A DNA stretch of 64,000 nucleotides from Flavobacterium paronense (GTDB lineage: Bacteria > Bacteroidota > Bacteroidia > Flavobacteriales > Flavobacteriaceae), in the NCBI RefSeq assembly GCF_030409795.1, contig NZ_JAUFQN010000019.1:2232001-2296000 (forward strand), given 5' to 3'. The number at the start of each line of letters is the position of its first letter. The stretch's first letter is position 1. The position numbers and the translations under genes were made by a program. Positions 36,574 to 45,554 of this stretch are shown here, piece by piece. Under the pieces are notes generated by a model that made no database searches, had not been told where the DNA came from, and worked only from the letters and a program-made list of their open reading frames with translations.

Positions 36574-39500
36574 ATGAAATTGAAAATCTACATTTACTTA
36601 TCCTTTCTTTTAGCTATAAATTCTATTTATGCGCAAGTTGGTATTGGAACAGCTTCTCCTGCGTCATCTTCAGCTTTAGATATTACCTCAACCAATACAG
36701 GCTTGCTAATACCAAGAGTAGCTCTATTAAGCACGAGTGATGTGGCAACAATTACTTCTCCAGCGACTTCATTATTAGTTTACAATTCAGGTTTTGCACC
36801 TAATGGCTATTATTACTGGAATGGTTCTTTATGGGTTCAATTAGCTACTGGTAACAACACAGATTGGTCACTATCCGGAAATTCAGGAACCAACCCAACC
36901 ACAAACTTCTTTGGAACTACAGATGATAAAGACATTGTTTTTAAAAGAAATAATGCAAGAGCAGGTTATATTGGCGATGCGGTTTATGATTTATTTTCAT
37001 TTAATTCAAATAACGGAAACACCTCATTTGGTGCTAATACAATGTTAAACCCTACTGTTAATGTCGGAACTCAAACTGGAGTAAGAAATACCGGTTTTGG
37101 TGTGAATGTAATGCCTGGATTATCAACTGGAGTTAGGAATGTTGGAATTGGTGAATTCGCTTTATTTTCAAATACAACAGGAACAGAAAATACTGCTACA
37201 GGCTCTGGCGCATTATTCTCTAACATTATAGGAAAATTAAATGTTGCCATTGGAAGAAATGCATTAACCTCTTCAGACGCCGATAATAATACGGCAGTTG
37301 GCGCAGCAGCTATGAGACTAAACACTTCGGGCACAAACAATACGGCATTAGGATTTGAAGCGCTAAGAAATAATGTTTCGGGGACTGGAAATGTTGGAAT
37401 TGGCTATCAGGCAGGTAGATTAGAAACAGGTAGTAATAAATTATATATTGCAAATACAAATGCTGATGCTTCAAATGCTTTAATTTATGGTGAGTTTGAC
37501 AATAAAATTCTAAGAGTTAATGGAAAAGTTGGCGTTAATGCAGCACCAACATCAACATTGGATATAGCTGCGGTTAATGCAACGGGAGCTACTACAAACG
37601 TAGATGGTATATTAATTCCAAGAGTAGATAGACAAAGAGCACAAGGCATGTTAGGTACACCAACAGGAACTTTAGTTTATGTAAATAGTATTGCTACCGG
37701 TACTGCTGCAGGAACTGCAGTTAATATAACATCCATAGGTTTCTATTTTTATGACGGTAGCGTTTGGCAAAAATTAGTAACTGGAACATTAACAAATGAT
37801 TGGTCTATACTTGGTAATACCAACATTGTTGATGGAACCAATTTTATAGGAACGGGCGCCGCTACTAATGTTGATATAGCCTTTAAAAGAAATAATGCTG
37901 CTGCAGGTAAAATAGGAGCCACAAGTACATCATTTGGTGTTGGCGCATTGACTTCTGGGGCTGCAACTAATAGTACCGCTTTTGGTAATAACGCCTTATC
38001 AGTTAGCACTGGTAGTAATAATGTTGCTATTGGTCAAAATGCATTACAAAATTGTAATACAACTGCACAATGGAATACTGCAGTTGGAACAGATGCTTTA
38101 AAAGGAATAAATAGTAATGCTGCACAAGATAATGTAGCCATAGGTTATGGAACTATGAGCTTGGGAGTAGGTAATATCAGCCAATGTACTGCAGTTGGAT
38201 CAAGAGCCTTACTAAGTAGCACTGGTGCAAATAGTACTGCAGTTGGGTTTTATGCTCTTGGTGGAGCTGCAGGCACACAAACTGGTGCAGATAACACCGC
38301 TGTTGGAGTAAGTTCATTAAGACAAAACACAAGTGGCGCATCAAATACTGCAGTTGGTACTAGTTCGCTTCAATTTAATGGAGGTTCAAGTAATAACGTA
38401 GGAATTGGTCATTCTGCTTTGCGGTCTGGTGGTGGAAATTCCGTAGCAGTCGGTGTTAATGCTCTAATTTCAAATACAGGCGCTAATAATACAGCTATCG
38501 GCTTTTCAGCTGGAAGTGGTATCACCACAGGAATTGGCAATGTATTTATAGGTAACTCAGCCGGTTCAACAGAAACTTTGGCATCTAGTGATAAATTATA
38601 TATTACTAATTCCGCCACGACACCTATCACTTCGTTAATATATGGAGAATTTACACCTGCAGCGCGAATATTGCGAACTAACAGCACTTTTCAAATTGGC
38701 AACCCTGCAGGAACTGGTTATGTTTTTCCAAAAGACAGAGCATTATCTAACAATCAAGTGATGAAAACAGATTTAGCTGGTAACCTGACATGGGTTGATT
38801 TATCAACTTTAGAAACCGATCCTCAAGTTACTTCAACAGTAACAAGTAGCATTCCTAAATGGAACGGTACAACACTAGTTGATGGCGTTTTAGTTGATAA
38901 TGGAACTAATGTTGGAGTTGGTATGACTCCGGTTGCAGGAAATAAACTAGATGTGAGTGGTAAAACTAGAACAACGAGTTTAGAAACAGCTAATTTACAA
39001 ATGACTGCCGGCGCAACTGCTAATTACGTTTTACAAAGTGATGCTATAGGAAATGCTACTTGGGTTAATCCAACAACATTAACCATTTCAGAAATAGACC
39101 CACAAGTTTCATCAGCAACTTCAAGTGTTATACCAAAATGGAACGGAACTACTCTAGTTGATGGTGTAATGGTTGATAACGGAACAAATGTGGGCGTTGG
39201 AGTAACACCTTCTGCTGGAAATAAATTAGAAGTTAATGGTAAAACTAAAACTACTGATTTGCAAATGACAACCGGCGCAAATGCTAATTACGTTTTACAA
39301 AGTGATGCTACAGGAAATGCTTCTTGGGTTGATCCAACTACACTAACTATTACAGAAACTGACCCACAAGTTTCATCAGCAACTTCAAGTGTGGTACCAA
39401 AATGGAACGGAACTACTTTAGTTGATGGCGTAATGGTTGACGACGGAACTAATGTTGGTGTAGGCGCAACTCCTTCTGCTGGAAATAAATTGGAAGTTAA

Positions 39501-40017
39501 TGGTAAAACCAAAACTACTGATTTCCAAATGACAACGGGCGCAACTGCTAATTACGTTTTACAAAGTGATGCAACAGGTAATGCTTCTTGGGCATTACCA
39601 AACAATACACTTTCTGTAGTTAGAACAAATTTAAGTGCAGGGCAATCTCTTGGGACAGGTGGTTGGCAAAAAATAAATTTTGATACCGTAGTTTTCGATT
39701 TGAACACAGAATTTAATACAGGAACAAATCGGTTTGTAGCAACCAAAGCGGGATATTATGAAGTAAATGCTGGCTATCACACCAACAATCAAGGGAACAC
39801 ACAATTCTACTCGATAGGTGTATATAAAAATGGCGCTTTATACCAACAAACTACAGGCAATCATTATAATGTAGGGTATGTTTCCAGAAATGTAAATTGT
39901 ATTGTTTATTTAGATGCTTTAGAATACATAGAAATCTTTGCTGAAAACTTTCAATCGGGAGTTACTATTGATTCTTATCCAGGAAAAACTTTTTTTGAAG
40001 TAAAACAAATTCGATAA
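36574..40017 (+). CDS. Large repetitive surface protein with C-terminal C1q-like domain
   Basis: A 1147-residue protein with a signal peptide ending NSIYAQ. The N-terminal and middle parts (to ~residue 720) consist of short head-like repeats of the NTAVGxxAL and NVGIGxxAL type (TGSNNVAIGQNALQN, GANNTAIGFSAGSG), as in YadA-like trimeric adhesin heads. Three long repeats follow, each opening with a WNGTTLVDG-type block after DPQVSS. The final ~140 residues (RTNLSAGQSLGTGGWQKINF, KAGYYEVNAGYH, YSIGVYKNG, YIEIFAEN) look like a C1q/TNF jelly-roll. No T9SS tail is seen. A trimeric surface adhesin is inferred. Confidence 0.82.
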   Translation: MKLKIYIYLSFLLAINSIYAQVGIGTASPASSSALDITSTNTGLLIPRVALLSTSDVATITSPATSLLVYNSGFAPNGYYYWNGSLWVQLATGNNTDWSLSGNSGTNPTTNFFGTTDDKDIVFKRNNARAGYIGDAVYDLFSFNSNNGNTSFGANTMLNPTVNVGTQTGVRNTGFGVNVMPGLSTGVRNVGIGEFALFSNTTGTENTATGSGALFSNIIGKLNVAIGRNALTSSDADNNTAVGAAAMRLNTSGTNNTALGFEALRNNVSGTGNVGIGYQAGRLETGSNKLYIANTNADASNALIYGEFDNKILRVNGKVGVNAAPTSTLDIAAVNATGATTNVDGILIPRVDRQRAQGMLGTPTGTLVYVNSIATGTAAGTAVNITSIGFYFYDGSVWQKLVTGTLTNDWSILGNTNIVDGTNFIGTGAATNVDIAFKRNNAAAGKIGATSTSFGVGALTSGAATNSTAFGNNALSVSTGSNNVAIGQNALQNCNTTAQWNTAVGTDALKGINSNAAQDNVAIGYGTMSLGVGNISQCTAVGSRALLSSTGANSTAVGFYALGGAAGTQTGADNTAVGVSSLRQNTSGASNTAVGTSSLQFNGGSSNNVGIGHSALRSGGGNSVAVGVNALISNTGANNTAIGFSAGSGITTGIGNVFIGNSAGSTETLASSDKLYITNSATTPITSLIYGEFTPAARILRTNSTFQIGNPAGTGYVFPKDRALSNNQVMKTDLAGNLTWVDLSTLETDPQVTSTVTSSIPKWNGTTLVDGVLVDNGTNVGVGMTPVAGNKLDVSGKTRTTSLETANLQMTAGATANYVLQSDAIGNATWVNPTTLTISEIDPQVSSATSSVIPKWNGTTLVDGVMVDNGTNVGVGVTPSAGNKLEVNGKTKTTDLQMTTGANANYVLQSDATGNASWVDPTTLTITETDPQVSSATSSVVPKWNGTTLVDGVMVDDGTNVGVGATPSAGNKLEVNGKTKTTDFQMTTGATANYVLQSDATGNASWALPNNTLSVVRTNLSAGQSLGTGGWQKINFDTVVFDLNTEFNTGTNRFVATKAGYYEVNAGYHTNNQGNTQFYSIGVYKNGALYQQTTGNHYNVGYVSRNVNCIVYLDALEYIEIFAENFQSGVTIDSYPGKTFFEVKQIR
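38812..39597 (+). repeat. Three near-identical long repeats in the C1q-like gene
   Basis: Copies start at 38812, 39091 and 39355 (periods 279 and 264 nt). Copies 2 and 3 are close to identical in DNA, for example the shared block CACAAGTTTCATCAGCAACT, which points to recent duplication. The encoded unit holds PKWNGTTLVDGV, GNKLEVNGKTKTTD and ANYVLQSDATGNA. Confidence 0.85.
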
Positions 40018-40056
40018 AAACAAGAGCGAAACTCATAAATAAAGAATCGCTCTTAT
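40016..40056 (-). terminator. Terminator of the ABC1 kinase operon
   Basis: AAGAGCGA (40022-40029) pairs with TCGCTCTT (40047-40054); the plus-strand A-run just left gives the minus-strand T-tract. It follows the ABC1 stop at 40078 and also lies after the C1q-like gene. Confidence 0.65.
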
Positions 40057-40077
40057 CAAACTTACCAATAAAAACAC

Positions 40078-41391
40078 CTAACTAATAATATATTTTTCGT
40101 AAGACTTTGTATCAATGCGGGCTTTCAAATCATGGAGTAAATTGTAAAGTCCAAAAAATGTTCTGTTGATATATAAAAAGTGTTTTGAACCTCTATTACC
40201 ATTCATTTTTCTGAGTTGCGTATCTTTTGAAAACTCCTCTCCCATTTGTGCAATTTTTCCAAAGAAATCTTCATCAGAAAAATCAAAATAATCATCATGA
40301 AATGGTTTCGTGAATAAACTTAATAAATCATAAAATATTTTGGTGAAATATTCCAATTCTACTTTAGAATCATCAGCTCGTAAAATTTCTAACTCGTATA
40401 ACTTATCATTAAATAAATCTGGATTGCCTATGATTTCAGGTTTCGCCAATTCAAAATAAGGAATATAAAATTCCTCAGGTACCTGTTTTATACAACCAAA
40501 ATCAATGGCAACTAAATTATCGTTACTATCTATCAAAAAATTTCCGGGATGTGGATCAGCATGTACTTGTTTTAAATAATGCATTTGATACATATAAAAA
40601 TCCCACAATGCTTGGCCTATTTTATCTCCTTTACTTCTGTCTACATTATGAGCTGTGAACTCAGACAAATGTTCCCCATCAATCCACTCCATCGTTAATA
40701 TTTTCTCAGATGAGAACTCAGGATAATATTTTGGAAAACGTAAATTAGCTATCTGCTTACACCAATCAGAAACTTCTAAACTTTGTTTTAGTTCTAAAAC
40801 ATAATCTGTTTCCTCTAACAATTTGTTCTCAACTTCTATAAAATATTTTTCAGAATCTTTACCTTTTAAATTAAACATTCTTGTAGCAAATGGTTTGACC
40901 AAAGCCAAATCAGAACTTATACTATCCGCCACTCCGGGATATTGGATTTTCACAGCAAGCTTTTTCCCATCTTTGGTTGCTTTGTGTACCTGACCGATAC
41001 TCGCAGCATTCATAGCATTCGGAGTGAAGGAATCGTATATGTCTTCAGGATATTTACCTAAATATTTTTTAAAAGTTTTTCTAACTAAAGGAGCAGATAA
41101 AGGCGGCACTGAAAATTGTGATAACGAAAATTTGTCTACATAAGCTTGCGGCATAATGCTTTTGTCCATGCTCAACATTTGTGCAACCTTTAAGGCACTA
41201 CCTTTTAAGTTTTTTAATCCGTCATAAATATCTTCGGCGTTATTCTCGTTCAATTTATCACGGTTCAACGATGGATTAACCATTTTCTCACCATAATAGG
41301 CAACATAGTTTCCTCCTACTTTAATACCTGTTTTCACTAATTGACTGGCACGTTCTATTTTTCCTGTTGGAATTTTATCTAAAGTTTTCAT
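40078..41391 (-). CDS. ABC1/UbiB (AarF-ADCK) family atypical kinase
   Basis: From ATG at 41391 the product is 437 residues; the codon at 41394 is TTG. The UbiB-type layout is present: KGSALKVAQMLS in place of the usual KxGQ motif, an Ala-rich loop NAASIGQVHKA, AVKIQYPG with the ATP-binding Lys, LEETDYVLEL, the catalytic HADPHPGNFL and the metal-binding VAIDFGCIKQV. No transmembrane helices are seen. The family acts in quinone lipid metabolism, with ATPase rather than protein kinase activity. It starts 3 nt after the TetR stop. Confidence 0.88.
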   Translation of the reverse strand: MKTLDKIPTGKIERASQLVKTGIKVGGNYVAYYGEKMVNPSLNRDKLNENNAEDIYDGLKNLKGSALKVAQMLSMDKSIMPQAYVDKFSLSQFSVPPLSAPLVRKTFKKYLGKYPEDIYDSFTPNAMNAASIGQVHKATKDGKKLAVKIQYPGVADSISSDLALVKPFATRMFNLKGKDSEKYFIEVENKLLEETDYVLELKQSLEVSDWCKQIANLRFPKYYPEFSSEKILTMEWIDGEHLSEFTAHNVDRSKGDKIGQALWDFYMYQMHYLKQVHADPHPGNFLIDSNDNLVAIDFGCIKQVPEEFYIPYFELAKPEIIGNPDLFNDKLYELEILRADDSKVELEYFTKIFYDLLSLFTKPFHDDYFDFSDEDFFGKIAQMGEEFSKDTQLRKMNGNRGSKHFLYINRTFFGLYNLLHDLKARIDTKSYEKYIIS

Positions 41392-41394
41392 CAA

Positions 41395-42066
41395 TTATTG
41401 TATTTTTTCTTTCCAAAGAAATTTTCCCAAATCAAACAAACTTTCTAAAGGTTTAGTGTCTAATAAATCGACAACAGTGTTAACTGATTTCTCTATTAAA
41501 ATATCAGTCTTCTCAAAGCCTATAGATGTATCATCCATCCAAAACTTTAACAAAAACAAAAACTGTAACCAAGCGCCTTCTGAAAAAACCGGTTCTGTTA
41601 CTTTAGTAATTTTTTCATTTTTATTTGATGAATCGGAATGAATTATCGATGTTATAAATTCTTTAAAATGAGTTCTAAAACCTTTCAGGCTTTTCAAATT
41701 CTTCAATCCTTCTTTGTTTTCTTTCAATGTGAACAAAACATAACTTCTATTCAAAGTCAATATTTCAAACAACGTAAAATATAACGTTAGCAACTTATTT
41801 TTATCAGAATACTTATCAAAAGCTTCTTCCTTTTCAATTGAAGCTACTGCATTTTCAAAAAACTTTATCCAGATGCATTGTTTAAGTGAATCAAAAGAAC
41901 CGAAAAAAGAATAAAAATCACTTTCCTGAATACTATGCTTCTTGCAAAAGGAATAAACATTTTTTGGCTCTTCATTATGTTCTAATACATCATTCATAAA
42001 TAATGATATAATTTGAATATCATCTATTAACTCCTTCTTTGTCTTTACTTGTTTTGCTGTAGCCAT
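41395..42066 (-). CDS. TetR/AcrR family transcriptional regulator
   Basis: From ATG at 42066 the product is 223 residues; the in-frame extension to 42093 adds nine residues and is less likely. The N-terminal ~55 residues contain a TetR-type HTH (NVYSFCKKHSIQESDFYSFF, GSFDSLKQCIWIKFFENA). The C-terminal part is helical and carries the ligand or dimer region of the TetR C-terminal domain type. It is 3 nt before the ABC1 kinase gene and probably controls that pair. The ligand is unknown. Confidence 0.8.
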   Translation of the reverse strand: MATAKQVKTKKELIDDIQIISLFMNDVLEHNEEPKNVYSFCKKHSIQESDFYSFFGSFDSLKQCIWIKFFENAVASIEKEEAFDKYSDKNKLLTLYFTLFEILTLNRSYVLFTLKENKEGLKNLKSLKGFRTHFKEFITSIIHSDSSNKNEKITKVTEPVFSEGAWLQFLFLLKFWMDDTSIGFEKTDILIEKSVNTVVDLLDTKPLESLFDLGKFLWKEKIQ

Positions 42067-42156
42067 GATATTGATTTTAAATGTACTTGACAAAGATACG
42101 TTTTGTTTAACAATTTAGAATAATAACTAAACAAAAAGTTTTGTTAAATTATAAGG

Positions 42157-42194
42157 GATAAAAAAAGCTGCCTTTTTTAAAGCAGCTTTTTTGT
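42157..42194 (-). terminator. Terminator of the OmpA/lipocalin operon
   Basis: AAAAAAGCTGC and GCAGCTTTTTT form a stem around CTTTTTTAAA. The run of A on the plus strand gives a minus-strand T-tract after the OmpA stop at 42215. Confidence 0.85.
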
Positions 42195-42214
42195 ATTTAA
42201 GAATAAGGAAAAAA

Positions 42215-42910
42215 TTATTTCCCTGCTTCTTTTTGAGCGTCTTGTACCATTTTCTCGTTCGCTGTAATCGCAAACTCAACACGACGGTTTTGACTTCTTC
42301 CTTCAGGAGAATCATTAGTTGCTACTGGATCAGCAATACCTAAACCTGTAGTAACAAATCTAGATGCTGACAAACCTTTTCCAGCTAAATATGATTTAAC
42401 AGAAGCTGCTCTTTGATCAGATAATTTTAAATTATATTCTGCCGAACCTGTACTATCTGTATAACCATAAATTTGAATATTAGTATCCGGATATTGATTA
42501 AACACTGGAATTAATTTATCCAAATTATTCTTTGCAGTTGGTGTCAAAGTTGATTTATTAGTATCAAAACGAACCGAATTTTCACCTAGAACCAATTTAA
42601 TCCCTTCTCCTACTCTTTCTACTTGGGCACCAGGCAAAGCAGTTTGAATTTCTCGGGCTTGTTTGTCCATTTTATTTCCAATCACACCTCCAGCTACACC
42701 TCCAATAACTCCTCCTAAAACAGCACCAAGAGCACCATTTCCGCCTTTACCTATATTATTCCCTAAAATTCCACCTAAAACTGCTCCACCAACAGCACCA
42801 ATCGCTGCTCCACGTTGCGTTTTATTTGTATTCTTTACTGCCTCACAACTTGTGAAAATAGTTGATAACAATAGTAAAATCGCTACTAAAATTGTACTTG
42901 TATTTTTCAT
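42215..42910 (-). CDS. OmpA family lipoprotein with glycine-zipper segment
   Basis: A 231-residue lipoprotein. The signal peptide ends IFTSC, giving a lipidated Cys. A glycine-zipper segment (~residues 36-85; GAVGGAVLGGILGNNIGKGG and GGVIGGVAGGVIGNKM) is of the type seen in SmpA/Slp-like membrane-spanning proteins. The OmpA-like peptidoglycan-binding domain follows: YGYTDSTGSAEYNLKLSDQR, VKSYLAGKGLSASRF and GRSQNRRVEFAI. It probably anchors the outer membrane to the cell wall. The lipocalin-like gene is upstream on the same strand, 4 nt away, so they are co-transcribed. Confidence 0.92.
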   Translation of the reverse strand: MKNTSTILVAILLLLSTIFTSCEAVKNTNKTQRGAAIGAVGGAVLGGILGNNIGKGGNGALGAVLGGVIGGVAGGVIGNKMDKQAREIQTALPGAQVERVGEGIKLVLGENSVRFDTNKSTLTPTAKNNLDKLIPVFNQYPDTNIQIYGYTDSTGSAEYNLKLSDQRAASVKSYLAGKGLSASRFVTTGLGIADPVATNDSPEGRSQNRRVEFAITANEKMVQDAQKEAGK

Positions 42911-42914
42911 ATTT

Positions 42915-43388
42915 TTAATTTAATCGTTCAAATTGGTATACTACATCCGTTAATTTTCCAGCTACATTAATCTTGTCAATAAGCTGAAAAGAATTTTCGG
43001 TTTGATTAGCAACTCCTAAAACATAACCTGATTTAATAGTTTTTGCTTTTGACTCATCTAATATTTTCAAAACAAACTGACCTTCTTTGTTAATAAACCA
43101 AGTAATTGGTGTACTGTAAGCTGTACATTTTGGACTTGTCAAAGCCAAATTACCTTTGTTGTTATTAGAAATAAATTTCCATGTGCTCCCAATAAAACAT
43201 TTTGAGTCAGCCAAATCAAAAGATGTTACCTTGATTACATCCGAACCAGGATAATTAACTGAAACTATTTGCCAATTCCCTTTGATTGCAACTTGAGATT
43301 TTGAATCTAACTTTGTGCTTGTAGCCGAATTTGATTTACAAGATAAAATCAAAACTGATAGTAAACTTATTAAAATAATTTTTTTCAT
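42915..43388 (-). CDS. Lipocalin-like lipoprotein
   Basis: A 157-residue lipoprotein (lipobox LILSC). The mature part follows a lipocalin-type pattern: IKGNWQIVSVNYPG near the start, a central GSTWKFISNNNKGNLAL strand block with a Cys pair, and FQLIDKINVAGKLTDVVYQF at the end. No binding residues can be assigned. It is the first gene of the pair with the OmpA-like gene, whose ATG is 4 nt after its stop. The function is unknown. Confidence 0.75.
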   Translation of the reverse strand: MKKIILISLLSVLILSCKSNSATSTKLDSKSQVAIKGNWQIVSVNYPGSDVIKVTSFDLADSKCFIGSTWKFISNNNKGNLALTSPKCTAYSTPITWFINKEGQFVLKILDESKAKTIKSGYVLGVANQTENSFQLIDKINVAGKLTDVVYQFERLN

Positions 43389-43517
43389 TCTTATTGTAAT
43401 TTATAATTAATAGTGCAAATATACGCCGATTTTTAATTTGGAATTTACATAATACTGTAGAATTGTTTCAAAATTAAAGTAGACTTATAGTGCGTCAATT
43501 TGTCATAACAAATATAA

Positions 43518-43534
43518 TTGGTACTAGTTTTGAG
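43518..43534 (+). promoter_or_regulatory. Possible sigma-54-like promoter for htpG
   Basis: TTGGTACTAGTTTTGAG has GG and TTG at the -24/-12 spacing of TGGCAC-N5-TTGC, with C replaced by T and A at two positions. Two GTCA repeats (43494-43497 and 43502-43505) lie just upstream. It sits 40 nt before the htpG ATG. Sigma-54 use is inferred from spacing only. Confidence 0.35.
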
Positions 43535-43573
43535 TAGCAGGATTAAAATTGTTTAACCAAAAAATAACAAAAC

Positions 43574-45475
43574 ATGACAACAGGAAAAATTAATGTATCC
43601 GTAGAAAACATCTTTCCGTTAATCAAGAAGTTTTTATACAATGACCACGAAATTTTCTTGCGTGAATTGGTCTCAAATGCAACTGATGCAACATTGAAAT
43701 TAAAACATTTAACCAGTATTGGTGAAGCCAAAGTCGAATATGGCAATCCGATTATCGAAGTTAAAATTGACAAAGAAGGCAAAAAACTACACCTAATCGA
43801 TCAAGGTTTGGGAATGACTGCCGAAGAAGTGGAAAAATACATCAACCAAATTGCTTTCTCCGGAGCAGAAGAGTTTCTAGAAAAATATAAAGACTCTGCT
43901 AAAGATTCAGGAATCATCGGTCACTTTGGACTCGGATTTTACTCAGCCTTTATGGTAGCTTCTAAAGTGGAAATTATCACCAAATCTTACAAAGACGAAC
44001 CAGCTGCTCATTGGACATGTGACGGAAGTCCAGAATTTACTTTAGTTGCATCTGACAAAACCGAAAGAGGAACCGAAATCATACTACACATTGCAGAAGA
44101 TTCTTTAGAATTTTTAGAAGAATTCAAAATACGTGAATTGTTGACTAAGTATAACAAGTTCATGCCGATTCCAATTAAATTCGGAACCAGAAAAGAAAAA
44201 ATCGAACAGAAAAAAGGAGAATCGGTTGCCGAAGAAGACAAAGACACTATTTTCACTGAAGTGGAAGTTGATAACATCATCAACAATCCAAATCCGGCAT
44301 GGACCAAACAACCAGTTGACTTAACTGATGAAGATTATAAAGACTTTTACCGCGAATTGTATCCTATGCAGTTTGAAGATCCGTTATTCAACATTCATTT
44401 AAATGTAGATTATCCTTTTAACCTGACAGGAATTTTATATTTCCCAAAAATGTCTGCCGATTTGCAATTGCAAAAAGACAAAATCCAAATGTATCAAAAC
44501 CAAGTCTTCGTTACTGATAACGTTGAAGGAATTGTACCTGAATTTTTAGGTATGCTAAAAGGTGTGATTGACTCGCCAGATATTCCTTTGAACGTTTCTC
44601 GTTCTGGATTGCAAGCAGATAGTAATGTGAAAAAAATATCGAATTACATCACAAGAAAAGTAGCTGATAAATTGAAATCATTATTCACTGAAAACCGTGA
44701 AGATTTCGAGCAAAAATGGAACGATATCAAAATTGTATTGGAATACGGAATGCTTTCTGAGCCAAAATTCTATGAAAAATCAGGAGATTTTATTTTGTAT
44801 CCAAGTGTTGATGATAAATATTACACTTTGGCAGAACTGAAAGAGGCCATTACTGAAAACCAAACTGACAAAAACGGAAAATTGGTAGTTTTATATGCTT
44901 CCAATAAAGATGCACAACACGGTTATATCGAAATCGCTAAAGAAAAAGGATATAAAGTATTGTTGTTAGATTCTCCAATCGTTTCGCATTTAATCCAAAA
45001 ACTAGAAAGCGATAATGAAAACCTGACTTTTGTTCGTGTAGATTCTGACCATATTGACAAACTAATTCAAAAAGAAGACACTCAGATTTCTAAATTATCA
45101 GAAGATGAGTCGAAACAATTGAAAACGGTTTTAGAAGAAATTGTACCAAAAGCAAATTACTCGGTTCAATTAGAACCAATGGACAGCACAGCAGCACCAT
45201 TCATCATAACGCAACCTGAATTCATGCGAAGAATGAAAGAAATGAGTCAATCCGGAGGCGGCGGAATGTTCGGAATGGGTAATTTCCCTGAAATGTATAA
45301 TTTGGTTGTAAATACCAATTCAGATTTGGCAACAACCATCTTAAATACTTCTGACAAATCAGCTCAGGAAAGTTTGGTAAAACAAGCTTTGGATTTGGCA
45401 AAAATATCTCAAGGATTATTAAAAGGCGAAGAGTTGACAGCTTTTGTAAAGAGAAGTTTTGAACTCATAAAGTAA
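43574..45475 (+). CDS. htpG: Molecular chaperone HtpG (Hsp90)
   Basis: A 633-residue cytoplasmic Hsp90 chaperone. The N-terminal GHKL ATPase domain has LRELVSNATDATLKLKHL, IDQGLGMTAEEVEKYINQIA and the lid IGHFGLGFYSAFMVASKVEI, with ERGTEIILHIAEDSLEF after. The middle domain carries NVSRSGLQADSNVKKIS, and the C-terminal dimerisation domain ends FVKRSFELIK. Length is family-typical. A sigma-54-like site and GTCA repeats lie upstream. A terminator at 45503 ends the transcript. Confidence 0.97.
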   Translation: MTTGKINVSVENIFPLIKKFLYNDHEIFLRELVSNATDATLKLKHLTSIGEAKVEYGNPIIEVKIDKEGKKLHLIDQGLGMTAEEVEKYINQIAFSGAEEFLEKYKDSAKDSGIIGHFGLGFYSAFMVASKVEIITKSYKDEPAAHWTCDGSPEFTLVASDKTERGTEIILHIAEDSLEFLEEFKIRELLTKYNKFMPIPIKFGTRKEKIEQKKGESVAEEDKDTIFTEVEVDNIINNPNPAWTKQPVDLTDEDYKDFYRELYPMQFEDPLFNIHLNVDYPFNLTGILYFPKMSADLQLQKDKIQMYQNQVFVTDNVEGIVPEFLGMLKGVIDSPDIPLNVSRSGLQADSNVKKISNYITRKVADKLKSLFTENREDFEQKWNDIKIVLEYGMLSEPKFYEKSGDFILYPSVDDKYYTLAELKEAITENQTDKNGKLVVLYASNKDAQHGYIEIAKEKGYKVLLLDSPIVSHLIQKLESDNENLTFVRVDSDHIDKLIQKEDTQISKLSEDESKQLKTVLEEIVPKANYSVQLEPMDSTAAPFIITQPEFMRRMKEMSQSGGGGMFGMGNFPEMYNLVVNTNSDLATTILNTSDKSAQESLVKQALDLAKISQGLLKGEELTAFVKRSFELIK

Positions 45476-45502
45476 TTAGGCAGTAGCCAAAAGTCACTAG
45501 TT

Positions 45503-45538
45503 AAAAAAACCTGTAAGTTCAAACTTGCAGGTTTTTTT
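45503..45538 (+). terminator. Terminator after htpG
   Basis: AAAAAACCTGTAAGTT pairs with AACTTGCAGGTTTTTTT around a 2-nt loop with one G-T-type mismatch, followed by a T-run. The ORF at 45525 would start inside this stem, which argues for the ATG at 45555 as the next gene's start. Confidence 0.85.
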
Positions 45539-45554
45539 ATATTTTAGCAAAAAA

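Noticed and set aside
37071..39746. Several long open frames on the minus strand inside the C1q-like gene (for example 38409-38687)
   Set aside because: They are antisense shadows of a repetitive, codon-biased gene. They show no start context, no family resemblance and overlap a well-supported coding region throughout.
45525..45554. Start of the secreted protein at 45525
   Set aside because: It lies inside the htpG terminator stem, and the added residues would block the signal peptide.
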